Assembly (NCBI RefSeq): GCF_029624655.1
Contig: NZ_JARRSA010000011.1
Span: 1 to 64,000 of the forward strand
Source of the DNA: Roseicyclus salinarum
Lineage (GTDB): Bacteria > Pseudomonadota > Alphaproteobacteria > Rhodobacterales > Rhodobacteraceae
Direction of reading: 5' to 3'
Length of the DNA: 64,000 nucleotides
The position numbers and the translations under genes were made by a program. The notes below the pieces were generated by a model. The model saw nothing but the letters and a program-made list of their open reading frames with translations. It was not told the DNA's origin and did not search any database. Below, in pieces: positions 26,282-34,554 of this stretch; position 1 is the first letter of the stretch; each line of letters starts with the position of its first letter.

Positions 26282-28135
26282 ATTTTCTTCTTCCGGCGCC
26301 CTGTCTGCCACGGCAACGCTGCCGGCGAAGCCGATGGCGCGCTCCGCGCGTTGCAGAAGCGTGCGCGCGCTATCGGCGCTGAGGCCCGTCGCCGCCAATG
26401 GATCGGGCGCGAAGCCCGCGGTCACGGCCTCGGCGGCGATACCGCCCCGGCGCGACAGGACGGGTTCGACGGCCGCCACGAGGTCCGCGTCGCCGCTCTG
26501 GTGGGCCGCGATCAGAAGCCCGACCGCGTCGGCCAGCGGCAGGTCGTCCCCGAGCAGGTCCCGAAGCGCGACGTAGGCGGCGCGCGCGCCATCCCACTCG
26601 CCCGCAGCCGCATGGGCCTCGGCCACGAGGCGCAGAAACGTCTCCGAGCCTGGCCCGGTGTCGAGGTCCACCTCGAAGGCGCGCTCACCGGTGATGGCGA
26701 AATGGCGCGCGCGCAGAACCGCGAGACGGCTGTCGAGCGCGGCGTCCCCCGCCACGAGCGGGGCCGCGAGAAGGGCGCCCGCCGCGTGCCCCTGCCCCCC
26801 GGCGAGCCGCGCCTCGGCCTCCTTCAGGCGCAGCGCGTCGAGACGGCCGGGATCGGGTGCGTCGAGGCCCAGCGCGCCGGCGGCCTCGAGGTATTCGCGC
26901 GTCAGCCTGTATTCCCGCGCCGCCGCCGCCGTCGCGCCGACCGACAGCATGTGGTCTGCGAAGCCTTCGGAAGCCTCGGCGAAACCGGGAAAGAAGCGGA
27001 ACACGTCCGCGATTTCGCGATGCCCCTCCACGAAGTCGTCGAGCGGGATCGCGCCCGTCGTGCCGTCGCGGTAGAAGGCATGGACGAGCGACACGGCCCG
27101 TTCGGCCGCGGCGGGGGCCTCGGGACTGCCGCCATGCCGCGCGATCACCTCTCCCAGGGCCAGAATTGCCTCGTTTGCGATGCCCGCCTCGGCGGCGACG
27201 CGCTCGATCTCCAGAAGCGTCCGCACCTCGTCCGCGTCGCCGCGCCAGAGCGCATGGGCCTGATGCAGCATGGACAACGCCTCGACGGCGTCGATGGCGC
27301 CGGTCTCCTGCCCGAGGGCGACGATTTCCATGCGGGCGCGATGGCCCCAGACATCCCGAGCGGCGGAGGCGTCGACGAAACGCTCGAAGGCGACCGGCAG
27401 GTCGCCGCCGCCCAGCGCCGCCTTCCCCATGAGATAGGGCAGCGCGCCGTCGCCGGGCGAGCGAAGCACCGCCACCCTCTCGGCGAGACGGCTTGCAAGC
27501 GCCCAGTCCTCGACGGTCACGGTGGCCCCGAGCAGGTCCGGAAGCACCTGTACGGCAAGGTCGGCAGGCAGGGCGTCGAGGTCGTCCACCACGTGCGACA
27601 GGGTCGCGACAGCAGTCTCCGGCCGCCCCAGACGCTGCTGGGCGTGGGCGAGAAGAATACCCGGAACGCCATATGGCCGCGACGCCTCCAGCACCTCGAC
27701 CGCGATGGCGGGATCCGCGCCGACGCGCGTGTCGAGCGCCGAGAACATGGCCCCGAGCAGGCGGCGCCGCGCCTCGCGCTCCACCCCGAGGGAAGCCTCG
27801 CCCAGCGAGGCGACGACGGACGCGCCTTCGGGGACGAGCCCATGCGCGAGGTGGAACGTCGCGAGGTCGAGAAGCGCGTCCGCGAGGCCGTCGTCGATTG
27901 CAGCCGCGACGCCGGCCTCGCCCTGTGCAGCGCGGACGATCGCGAAGCGCGCGGCGCGGCCCGCGACGAATCCCTCCGCCGCCTGGCCGGCGAGCTGGAG
28001 CGGCGGCACGGCCGTGACTGCGCCGGCGGCCGCTTCGGCCCCGGCTGTCGCTGACGGGGCGGACGGGTCGGACGCCGCCGGAAAGGCGACGCTCGAGGCT
28101 GCGGCCACGAGAATGAGCACAAGAAAAATTCGCAT
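26273..28135 (-). CDS. 620-residue periplasmic helical-repeat protein, MotC-like candidate
   Basis: A signal peptide (about 1-22) is followed by about 600 residues of Ala-rich helices with TPR/SEL1-like periodicity (for example AARFAIVRAAQGEAGVAAAI, and ATAAAAREYRLTREYLEAAG). No enzyme motif is visible. It is encoded inside the flagellar island, divergent from flgF, with the cluster regulatory element in its promoter region. Since a MotE-like chaperone is encoded at 9549, a periplasmic MotC-like stator protein is expected, and this is the only exported large candidate; it is longer than MotC, so the assignment is inference. Confidence 0.5.
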   Translation of the reverse strand: MRIFLVLILVAAASSVAFPAASDPSAPSATAGAEAAAGAVTAVPPLQLAGQAAEGFVAGRAARFAIVRAAQGEAGVAAAIDDGLADALLDLATFHLAHGLVPEGASVVASLGEASLGVEREARRRLLGAMFSALDTRVGADPAIAVEVLEASRPYGVPGILLAHAQQRLGRPETAVATLSHVVDDLDALPADLAVQVLPDLLGATVTVEDWALASRLAERVAVLRSPGDGALPYLMGKAALGGGDLPVAFERFVDASAARDVWGHRARMEIVALGQETGAIDAVEALSMLHQAHALWRGDADEVRTLLEIERVAAEAGIANEAILALGEVIARHGGSPEAPAAAERAVSLVHAFYRDGTTGAIPLDDFVEGHREIADVFRFFPGFAEASEGFADHMLSVGATAAAAREYRLTREYLEAAGALGLDAPDPGRLDALRLKEAEARLAGGQGHAAGALLAAPLVAGDAALDSRLAVLRARHFAITGERAFEVDLDTGPGSETFLRLVAEAHAAAGEWDGARAAYVALRDLLGDDLPLADAVGLLIAAHQSGDADLVAAVEPVLSRRGGIAAEAVTAGFAPDPLAATGLSADSARTLLQRAERAIGFAGSVAVADRAPEEENQE

Positions 28136-28183
28136 GTCACGCGCCGTTTATTCTATCTCTTGACAAAGTAATGCATGATGTAT

Positions 28184-28200
28184 CAAGAATAGACAAGTAT
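28184..28200. promoter_or_regulatory. tandem CAAGAAT/CAAGTAT element, flgF promoter region
   Basis: CAAGAAT (28184-28190) and CAAGTAT (28194-28200) are direct repeats 10 bp apart on the plus strand. They run straight into TATAAT at 28200-28205 and sit between the divergent starts of the 620-residue protein gene and flgF. Confidence 0.5.
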
Positions 28201-28205
28201 ATAAT
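28200..28205 (+). promoter_or_regulatory. -10 box candidate of the flgF operon
   Basis: TATAAT matches the sigma-70 -10 consensus, 17 bases before the flgF ATG. No good -35 box is found at the right distance; the tandem CAAGAAT element occupies that place, as at an activator-dependent promoter. Confidence 0.4.
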
Positions 28206-28221
28206 ACATGGCCTCAAGCAC

Positions 28222-28962
28222 ATGGACACGATCAGCCACGTCGCACTTTCGCTCGCGACCGCGTTGCAGCGGGAGATGAACGTCTCCGCGAACAACATCG
28301 CGAACGCCAACACGACGGGATTCCGCAGCGAGCGCGTCGTCTTCGACACCTTTCTCGATCCCGGCGCGGCGCAGGGCGACGGCAGCGACTTCGTGATCGA
28401 CACCGGCTCCTACGTGGACACGCAGCCCGGCGCGCTCACGATGACGGGCAATCCGCTCGACGTGGCGCTGAACGGGCCGGGATGGTTCGCCTACGCCGCG
28501 CCGGACGGGCGCACCGCCTACGGGCGGGACGGACGCTTCATGATCGACGGCGAGGGAAACCTTGTCACCGTGTCGGGCGCGCGGGTCCTCGACGAGGGGG
28601 GCGGACCGATCGCCCTTCCCGCCGATGCCGGAACGGTTTCGATCACGGCCGAGGGCACCCTGTCCTCCGAGGACGGCATCCCGCTGGCGCGTCTCGGCGT
28701 CTTCGACCTGCCTTCGATCCAGTCCTTCGAGCGTGCGGGGGCGGGCCTGTTCATGCCGCCTGAGGGACAGGCGGCAGACGCGGCGCCGGCCATCGGCACG
28801 CAGATCGTGCAGGGCGCGCTCGAGGCGTCGAACGTCCAGCCGGTCCTCGAGATGACCCGCCTTCTGGAGATCCAGAAGGCCTACGAGCGCGCCATCCAGC
28901 TTACCAAGACCCACGACGAACTGGCGCGCGACGCGGTGCGCCGGATCGGCCGCCAGTCCTGA
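28222..28962 (+). CDS. flgF: flagellar basal-body rod protein FlgF
   Basis: FlgF is a proximal/distal rod protein. From ATG 28222 (MDTISHVALSLATALQREMN) the protein has 246 residues with NNIANANTTGF in the N-terminal region, PLDVALNGPGWF, and the C-terminal TRLLEIQKAYERAIQL helix. An upstream ATG at 28171 is in frame but would place translation across the regulatory element. It opens the operon flgF-flgG-flgA-flgH plus a FliL-like gene. Confidence 0.92.
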   Translation: MDTISHVALSLATALQREMNVSANNIANANTTGFRSERVVFDTFLDPGAAQGDGSDFVIDTGSYVDTQPGALTMTGNPLDVALNGPGWFAYAAPDGRTAYGRDGRFMIDGEGNLVTVSGARVLDEGGGPIALPADAGTVSITAEGTLSSEDGIPLARLGVFDLPSIQSFERAGAGLFMPPEGQAADAAPAIGTQIVQGALEASNVQPVLEMTRLLEIQKAYERAIQLTKTHDELARDAVRRIGRQS

Positions 28963-28980
28963 CACCTGAAGGAGACCGAC

Positions 28981-29766
28981 ATGAAGGCCCTCGGAATAGC
29001 CGCGACCGGGATGCTCGCGCAGCAGACAAACGTCGACGTGATCTCGAACAACATCGCCAACGCGAACACGACCGGCTTCAAGACCAGCCGCGCCGCCTTC
29101 CAGGACCTGATCTACGAATCCGTCTCGCGCGAGGGCGCGCTCACGTCGGAACAGGGCACCATGACGCCGACCGGCATCGACGTGGGCCTCGGGGTGCAGA
29201 CGGCGGGCACGGTCAGGCTCAACACGCAGGGCGGGCTCGCCAGCACGGGCAACGACCTCGACGTCGCCATCGACGGGTCTGGCTACTTCGTCGTGAACAT
29301 GCCCGACGGCAGCCGCGCCTACACCCGCGACGGCGCCTTCCGCCTGTCGGCCGAGGGCGAGCTGGTGACGCTTCAGGGCTACCAGGTCGATCCCGGCGTC
29401 GTCATCCCCGAGCGCACGCAGCAGATCGAGATCAGCGAGCAGGGCGTCATCATGGCCTACGTCGAGAACGATCCGGAGCCGATCGAGCTGGGACGCCTGA
29501 CGCTCGCCGCCTTCGTGAACCAGGGCGGCCTCAGGCCAATGGGCAACAACCTGCTGCAGGCGACGGTGGCCTCGGGCGAAGAGCTTGCGTCCAACCCCGG
29601 CGATCCGGGCATCGGCGTCATCCGGCAGGGCTACCTCGAGAATTCCAACGTCAACATCATCCAGCAGATCACCGACCTCATCTCGGCCCAGCGCGCCTAC
29701 GAGATGAACTCCAAGACGATCGAGACCGCCGACCAGATGATGTCCACCGCGACGCGGATGCGATAG
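28981..29766 (+). CDS. flgG: flagellar distal rod protein FlgG
   Basis: The 261-residue protein has the full FlgG pattern: IAATGMLAQQTNVDVISNNI, NTTGFKTSRAAFQDLIYE, DLDVAIDGSGYFVV and a C-terminal DLISAQRAYEMNSKTI helix. AAGGAGA lies just upstream of the ATG. Length is exactly typical. Confidence 0.97.
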   Translation: MKALGIAATGMLAQQTNVDVISNNIANANTTGFKTSRAAFQDLIYESVSREGALTSEQGTMTPTGIDVGLGVQTAGTVRLNTQGGLASTGNDLDVAIDGSGYFVVNMPDGSRAYTRDGAFRLSAEGELVTLQGYQVDPGVVIPERTQQIEISEQGVIMAYVENDPEPIELGRLTLAAFVNQGGLRPMGNNLLQATVASGEELASNPGDPGIGVIRQGYLENSNVNIIQQITDLISAQRAYEMNSKTIETADQMMSTATRMR

Positions 29767-29769
29767 GTC

Positions 29770-30420
29770 ATGCGCCGCCTGTTTCCCGTCATCGCGCTCC
29801 TTTGGGCCTCGCCGCTTCTTGCGGACGACTTCGCCGATCTCGTCGAGGAGCGCGCGCGCGCCACGCTCGGCGCGGCGCTCGCCGAGGAGGGCGTGTTCAG
29901 GATCACCTACCAGCCGGACGTCGAGAACGCGGTCCTGATCGCGCGGTTCTGGATGGACCCCGCCACCGGCCAGTTCCTCGCCGAGGCCATTCTCGAGACC
30001 GGCGAGGCCGAGCGCGTGTCGGGCCTTGCCCTCGTGACGGTGCCCGTGCCCGTGCCGGCGCGCCGGCTGATGCCCGACGAGATCATCGCCGAGGGCGACC
30101 TCGTCACGATCGACATGCCGATGGGGCGCCTCAACGATTTCTCCGTCACCGACACCGCCGGCCTCGTCGGCCGGCAGGTCCGCCGGATGCTCCCCGAGGG
30201 ACGTCCCGTCATGGCGCAGTCCGTCATGGCGCCTCTCGTCGTCACGCGCGGCGAGCGCGTGCAGATCCGCTATGCGGAGGCCGGCCTCGAGCTTTCGGCA
30301 CCGGGCCGCGCGCTTGCCGATGCCGCCGAAGGCGACCTTGTGCGGGTCGTCAACCTCGTCAGCAACCTGTCCCTCGTCGGCACCGCGAGTGCCGGAGGCG
30401 TCGTGGAGGTCACCCGATGA
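29770..30420 (+). CDS. flgA: P-ring assembly chaperone FlgA
   Basis: FlgA is a periplasmic chaperone for FlgI. The 216-residue protein has a short signal peptide (about 1-18, LLADD) and a SAF-type C-terminal domain with RRLMPDEIIAEGDLV and the RQVRRMLPEGRPV and VRVVNLVSNLSLVGTA strands. Its stop overlaps the flgH start (ATGA). Confidence 0.93.
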   Translation: MRRLFPVIALLWASPLLADDFADLVEERARATLGAALAEEGVFRITYQPDVENAVLIARFWMDPATGQFLAEAILETGEAERVSGLALVTVPVPVPARRLMPDEIIAEGDLVTIDMPMGRLNDFSVTDTAGLVGRQVRRMLPEGRPVMAQSVMAPLVVTRGERVQIRYAEAGLELSAPGRALADAAEGDLVRVVNLVSNLSLVGTASAGGVVEVTR

Positions 30421-31166
30421 ACACCCTGCTCCGCGCATCGCTCGCGGCATCCGTTACCGCGATCCTCTCCGGGTGCACCGGCCCGATGATGCAGGACCGC
30501 AACCCGCAGGTCGCGGGAATGCAGCTCGACGGCGTGACCATGCCCGAAATGGCCCATGTCTCGGTGCCGATGCCCGAACCCGAGATCGCGGGCCTGCCGC
30601 ACCGCGCCGAGCGCTCGTCGCTCTGGCAGTCGGGCTCGACCGGGTTCTTCGCCGACCAGCGCGCGATGCAGGTGGGCGACATCCTCACCATCAACATCGA
30701 GATCGACGACCGCGCCCGTCTGTCGAACCAGAGCGAGCGCGAGCGGCAGGGAGGGGCGAATGTCGGCATGCCCTCGGCCTTCGGCGTGCAGGGCCTGATC
30801 GGGCGGCTGACGGGGACCGACGAAGGCGGGGACCTCGTGGATCTGACGGCGGGGACCAGCGCCGAGGGGTCCGGGCGGATCAACCGGGCGGAATCGATCC
30901 AGCTCAGGGTCGCGGCGACCGTCGTGCAGCAGCTGCCAAACGGAAACCTCGTCGTGGCCGGACGCCAGGAGGTCATGGTGAACTCCGAAATCCGCGAGCT
31001 GAGGGTCGCGGGGATCATCCGTCCCCAGGACATCCAGCGCGACAACACCATCGACTACGACAAGATCGCCGAGGCGCGGATCACCTATGGCGGGCGCGGG
31101 CAGCTCACGCGGCAGACGCGCAGCTCCTACGGGGAAGACGTCGTCGACATCATCTTGCCATACTGA
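30417..31166 (+). CDS. flgH: flagellar L-ring lipoprotein FlgH
   Basis: FlgH forms the outer-membrane L ring. ATG 30417 overlaps the flgA stop. The 249-residue protein has a lipoprotein signal with lipobox ILSGC (Cys at about residue 20), then SSLWQSGSTGFFADQRAM, VGDILTINIEIDDRA and the C-terminal ARITYGGRGQLT strand typical of FlgH. Confidence 0.96.
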   Translation: MNTLLRASLAASVTAILSGCTGPMMQDRNPQVAGMQLDGVTMPEMAHVSVPMPEPEIAGLPHRAERSSLWQSGSTGFFADQRAMQVGDILTINIEIDDRARLSNQSERERQGGANVGMPSAFGVQGLIGRLTGTDEGGDLVDLTAGTSAEGSGRINRAESIQLRVAATVVQQLPNGNLVVAGRQEVMVNSEIRELRVAGIIRPQDIQRDNTIDYDKIAEARITYGGRGQLTRQTRSSYGEDVVDIILPY

Positions 31167-31223
31167 GGCACGATTGCGGACGCAGTCGCGCGTCATGATG
31201 CGGTCTGTGGAACCGCGGGTGGG

Positions 31224-31682
31224 ATGATGCGCCGACGTTACATGATCGCTTTCAGCGTTCCCGTCCTTTGCCTCATCGCGGGCATCGGCGCGGGCAACGT
31301 CCTGCCGCAGGGCGCCGCCGGGGATGACCTCGAGGCCGGCGCCCCGCAAACGCTCGGCACGGTCGAGGTCGCGTCCCTGAGCCTCGGCTCATTCACCTTC
31401 CCGGTCGAACAGCCCCGGCACGTGACCTATGTCGTCGCCCGCCTTTCGGCTGGGTTCGCCGGCGAGGATGCGGCGCTCCACCATTCCGAACCCGAGAACC
31501 TCGTCCGCCTGCGCGACGCCGTCTTCGACGCCGTCCTCGACGCCCGCACCGACGCCGCGACCGGCGAGGTCGACCTCGAGGCGCTTTCGGCACGGCTTGA
31601 GCGGACGCTGTCGGGCAGGATGCCCGAACTCGTCTCGATCGACGTCAGCCTCCTGGGAACCCGCGACGTGCCGCGGCGCTGA
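31224..31682 (+). CDS. membrane-anchored FliL-like protein
   Basis: A 152-residue protein with one N-terminal membrane helix (about 7-25) and a periplasmic domain. The arrangement of strands and the helix RLRDAVFDAVLDARTD followed by EALSARLERTLSGRMPELVSIDVSLL recalls the FliL fold, and fliL often follows flgH in rhizobial clusters. However, a clear fliL exists at 11391-11918, so this is either a second FliL-like protein or an unrelated stator-associated protein. Function is not established. Confidence 0.5.
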   Translation: MMRRRYMIAFSVPVLCLIAGIGAGNVLPQGAAGDDLEAGAPQTLGTVEVASLSLGSFTFPVEQPRHVTYVVARLSAGFAGEDAALHHSEPENLVRLRDAVFDAVLDARTDAATGEVDLEALSARLERTLSGRMPELVSIDVSLLGTRDVPRR

Positions 31683-31700
31683 TCCTTCCGCGAAGGATCA
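31680..31700. terminator. bidirectional hairpin shared by two convergent stop codons
   Basis: TGATCCTTC (31680-31688) pairs perfectly with GAAGGATCA (31692-31700) around a three-base loop. The left arm starts with the stop codon of the FliL-like gene and the right arm ends with that of flgD, so one element serves both operons. Confidence 0.65.
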
Positions 31701-32360
31701 GTCGACCATGGCGATGCGCGACGACGCGACCTGCATCCCGTTGTCGAGCACGAGCATCGGCACCCCGTCGCGGAAGACGACGCTTTCGACGCCCGCCGAC
31801 ACGTAGGTCGCGTGCGGCACCGTCTTGCCTTCGGCGTCGACCGCAAGGATCTCCACCCGGAACGGACCCTCGCCCACCACGGGCAGACCGACCTCGTCGT
31901 TTCCGTCCCACGCGACCTCGCTCTCGCCCGCCGCCGTGGCGAGCCCGGTGAAGGACCGCAGGACGGTCCCGTCGGGGGCGACGATCCGCGCCGCGACCGC
32001 GCTCGCGGGTTCGGCCAGCTCGTAGGAGAAGCGCGTGCCCTCGGGCGACGGCATGATCTGGTCGCCGGGCAGCGACACGTTCCGCCCGATCAGCTGCACG
32101 TCCGAGATCGCCACGGCGCCCGCGATGCGCGCGGAAATGTCCCTGAGGTTCGCGTTCACCTGCACCGACTGCTCGACCTGGCTCAGCTGGGCGAGCTGCG
32201 ACACGAAGGTCGAGCTGTCCATAGGGGCGAGCGGGTCCTGGTTGGCGACCTGCGCCGTCAGAAGCTTCAGGAAGCTCTGGTAGTCGTTTCCAAGCTGCGA
32301 AAGGGCGGCAGAGCTGGAGCTCTGCGCGCTGGCCGGGGCGGTCGCGGTCGGATCGATCAT
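31698..32360 (-). CDS. flgD: hook capping protein FlgD
   Basis: FlgD caps the growing hook. The ATG at 32360 has AAGGGAAGAG upstream; earlier codons overlap fliK. The 220-residue protein has the family hallmark FLKLLTAQVANQDPLAPMDS and TFVSQLAQLSQVEQS, then a FlgD Tudor/Ig-like domain with EVAWDGNDEVGLPV. It ends the operon sigma factor-fliK-flgD. Confidence 0.95.
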   Translation of the reverse strand: MIDPTATAPASAQSSSSAALSQLGNDYQSFLKLLTAQVANQDPLAPMDSSTFVSQLAQLSQVEQSVQVNANLRDISARIAGAVAISDVQLIGRNVSLPGDQIMPSPEGTRFSYELAEPASAVAARIVAPDGTVLRSFTGLATAAGESEVAWDGNDEVGLPVVGEGPFRVEILAVDAEGKTVPHATYVSAGVESVVFRDGVPMLVLDNGMQVASSRIAMVD

Positions 32361-32383
32361 GTCTCTTCCCTTGCCTCTTCGTG

Positions 32384-33730
32384 TCAGGTGATGATGTCGA
32401 GGCCCGCGCGGCCCGGCGCGGCGGGCCTTCGGGCCTCCGCGATCCACGGCGAGGCGCCGGCCTCTGCCGGCAGCGCGGCCTCCCAGAGCATGGCAGGTCG
32501 CCAGTCGTCCCGGTCGGGGTTCTCGCGGGACTGATGCCCGCCGAAGGACTCGAAGCTCAGTTCGGCGTCATCGACGGCCACACCGCCATCCCGCAGCGCG
32601 CCAATGAGCATGTCGCGGTCGTTTCGGAACGCGGCCAGGACGGCCGGGTTCTCGGCCTTCAGCACGATGCGCAGCTTTCCTGCCTCGTCGTGGCGCATGT
32701 CGATCTCGATATCGCCAAGGCCGCGCGGCGTCAGCTCGATGCGCGTCCCGCCCTCGGTGATGTGGGCGCCCCTCACCTGTGCGAGGAGATGCCGCGAGAA
32801 GGCGGGCCCGGCCTGCGCGGCGGCGCCAGACGCCTGGGCGTGGGAGGGATCGGCGAACAGCGGCGCGCGCGCGTCGGACGCACCGCGCGAGCCTGGTGCG
32901 GCCTCGGCGGACGTGGCGCCGGGAGGCGGCTGAAACGTGGCATTCGCCGCGGCATCGGACGTGCGCGCCGGCGCAAGGACGCCCGCCGCCCCGCCCTCGC
33001 CCGCGGCGGGGGAAGACGCCCCGGCCTTCACACCGGGCGAAAGAACCTCCGCGCCCTCCCCCGCCGCCTCAAGCACGCGCGGATCGTTGGGTTGCGCGGC
33101 CTGATGCCCCTCGGGCATCGCGGGCGCGGCGGGACCTGCCGGCGACTGCGCCGGAGAAGACGGGCCTCCGGTGGCCGCCGTGGCCGGTGGCCGGACGCCC
33201 GCGATCAGCCCAGCGACACCGCCCGTGGCGGCGGCGGTGACGGCCGCCTGCGTATCGAGGCCAAGAAGGCCGAGGACGGCCTCGGCTGCAGTGAGCGGCT
33301 CCGCCCCGTCGAGGGCCATCGTCTGCAGGACGGGCCCGACGAGCGCGACGGCCTCGGCCTGCAGGACGCCGTCGCCCGCCGACGCCCCGAAGTCCGAAAG
33401 AAGTTGCTCCAGCGCCGCCCCGAATTCCTGCAGGACGGCGGCCCGGGCCTCGGGCCCGGAGGCGGTCTTGAAAGCGGCCTGCGCGCCGGCGGCGAGCGTG
33501 GCGATATCCGCCTGAAGGCCGGCCTGCGCCGCGTCGGTAGCGCCGCCGGAGACCCGGCCGGACGGCTCGCGGGCCGTCACGTCCTCTCCCTCGGTTTCGC
33601 TCGCCCGGGCACGCGCCCCGCCGACGAGGGCCGCGAAGCGTTCCGGCCCGTCTCCCGGAGCCGCCGAGGGAGGCGATGCATGTCCGCTCGCGGAGGGCTG
33701 GACGCCGATGGAGGACAGCGGGGCGGTCAC
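32384..33730 (-). CDS. fliK: flagellar hook-length control protein FliK
   Basis: The likely start is GTG 33730, with GAGGA overlapping the stop of the sigma-factor gene; the 448-residue product (start VTAPLSSIGVQPS) has a long, low-complexity Ala/Pro/Gly-rich ruler region and a C-terminal Flg_hook domain (about 350-430) with IELTPRGLGDIEIDMRHDE and LRIVLKAENPAVLAAFR. It measures hook length and signals FlhB. Confidence 0.88.
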   Translation of the reverse strand: MTAPLSSIGVQPSASGHASPPSAAPGDGPERFAALVGGARARASETEGEDVTAREPSGRVSGGATDAAQAGLQADIATLAAGAQAAFKTASGPEARAAVLQEFGAALEQLLSDFGASAGDGVLQAEAVALVGPVLQTMALDGAEPLTAAEAVLGLLGLDTQAAVTAAATGGVAGLIAGVRPPATAATGGPSSPAQSPAGPAAPAMPEGHQAAQPNDPRVLEAAGEGAEVLSPGVKAGASSPAAGEGGAAGVLAPARTSDAAANATFQPPPGATSAEAAPGSRGASDARAPLFADPSHAQASGAAAQAGPAFSRHLLAQVRGAHITEGGTRIELTPRGLGDIEIDMRHDEAGKLRIVLKAENPAVLAAFRNDRDMLIGALRDGGVAVDDAELSFESFGGHQSRENPDRDDWRPAMLWEAALPAEAGASPWIAEARRPAAPGRAGLDIIT

Positions 33731-33740
33731 GAACGGGTCC

Positions 33741-34472
33741 TCAGCATTCGAGCATCGCGAAGCTGAACCCGCGCTGCTGCAGGGTCTGGCGCAGACGGCG
33801 CATCGCGCGACGCTCGATCTCGAGCTGGCGCGCGCGCGGGACCCGGCGCGCATCGTCCGGCGCGGGGGCGTCCTCGAGCTTCTGGCGGATCACGTCGCGC
33901 TCCAGCGGGTCCAGGGCGGACAGCGCCTCCTCCAGAAGGCGGTGAACCTGCTCGGTCGAGGAACGGGTGGACGCCGCCTCCTCGGGGTTCAGCCCGTCCC
34001 ACGCGATCGACACGGGCCGCGAGCCCTCGTCGTCGCTGTCGTCGATCGAGACCATTCTGCCGATCGCGGCGAGCGCGTCGGCCCGTCCACCGGCCTCAAG
34101 ACGGCCCCGGCGGGCGTCGATATAGGCGCGCGTGGGCACGTCGATGATCGCCGTCACGCTGCCGAGCGCCGCCATGACGCGGTTCCTGACCGCCCATGCC
34201 GAGAACGTCCCGAACCTTACGTCCATGGACAGATCGAAGGTATCGGCCGCCTGGATGAGACCGATCATGCCCTCCGCCGCGAGGTCTTCGAGATGGGCGG
34301 GATTGTCGGTCCAGCGGCGCGCCTCGGCCCAGGCCTGTCGCGCATGGGATCGCACGAGACGGTCGAGCGCCCGGCTGTCGCCGGCCCGCTGCCAGGCGAC
34401 AAGGGCGGCCCGCTCTTCCTCAAGGGATAGAAGCGGTTCTTTCAGTGCGGCCTGGAACGACAATTCGTGCAC
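33741..34472 (-). CDS. sigma-70 family factor of the flagellar cluster (RpoH-like)
   Basis: The 243-residue protein has a region 2-like segment (ALDRLVRSHARQAWAEARRW, then EDLAAEGMIGLIQAADTFD and RFGTFSAWAVRNRV) and a C-terminal region 4-like part (LDPLERDVIRQKLED, then RARQLEIERRAMRRLRQTL). The pattern is closest to RpoH-type factors, but the RpoH box is not seen and it is shorter. It is the first gene of an operon with fliK and flgD, so a flagellar promoter specificity is likely; its targets are unknown. Confidence 0.75.
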   Translation of the reverse strand: MHELSFQAALKEPLLSLEEERAALVAWQRAGDSRALDRLVRSHARQAWAEARRWTDNPAHLEDLAAEGMIGLIQAADTFDLSMDVRFGTFSAWAVRNRVMAALGSVTAIIDVPTRAYIDARRGRLEAGGRADALAAIGRMVSIDDSDDEGSRPVSIAWDGLNPEEAASTRSSTEQVHRLLEEALSALDPLERDVIRQKLEDAPAPDDARRVPRARQLEIERRAMRRLRQTLQQRGFSFAMLEC

Positions 34473-34519
34473 CTTTGGCTTCCGATATCGACACTACACA
34501 AGGTTAGATTAGACAATAT

Positions 34520-34544
34520 CAAGAATAAGCCAAACAGTACTTGG
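34520..34544. promoter_or_regulatory. CAAGAATAAGC-N9-CTTG element upstream of the sigma-factor operon
   Basis: CAAGAATAAGC at 34520-34530, nine bases, then CTTGG. It matches the flgE element at 26258-26281 exactly in the conserved parts. The sigma-factor start is 48 bp away. Confidence 0.5.
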
Positions 34545-34554
34545 TTAATGCATG

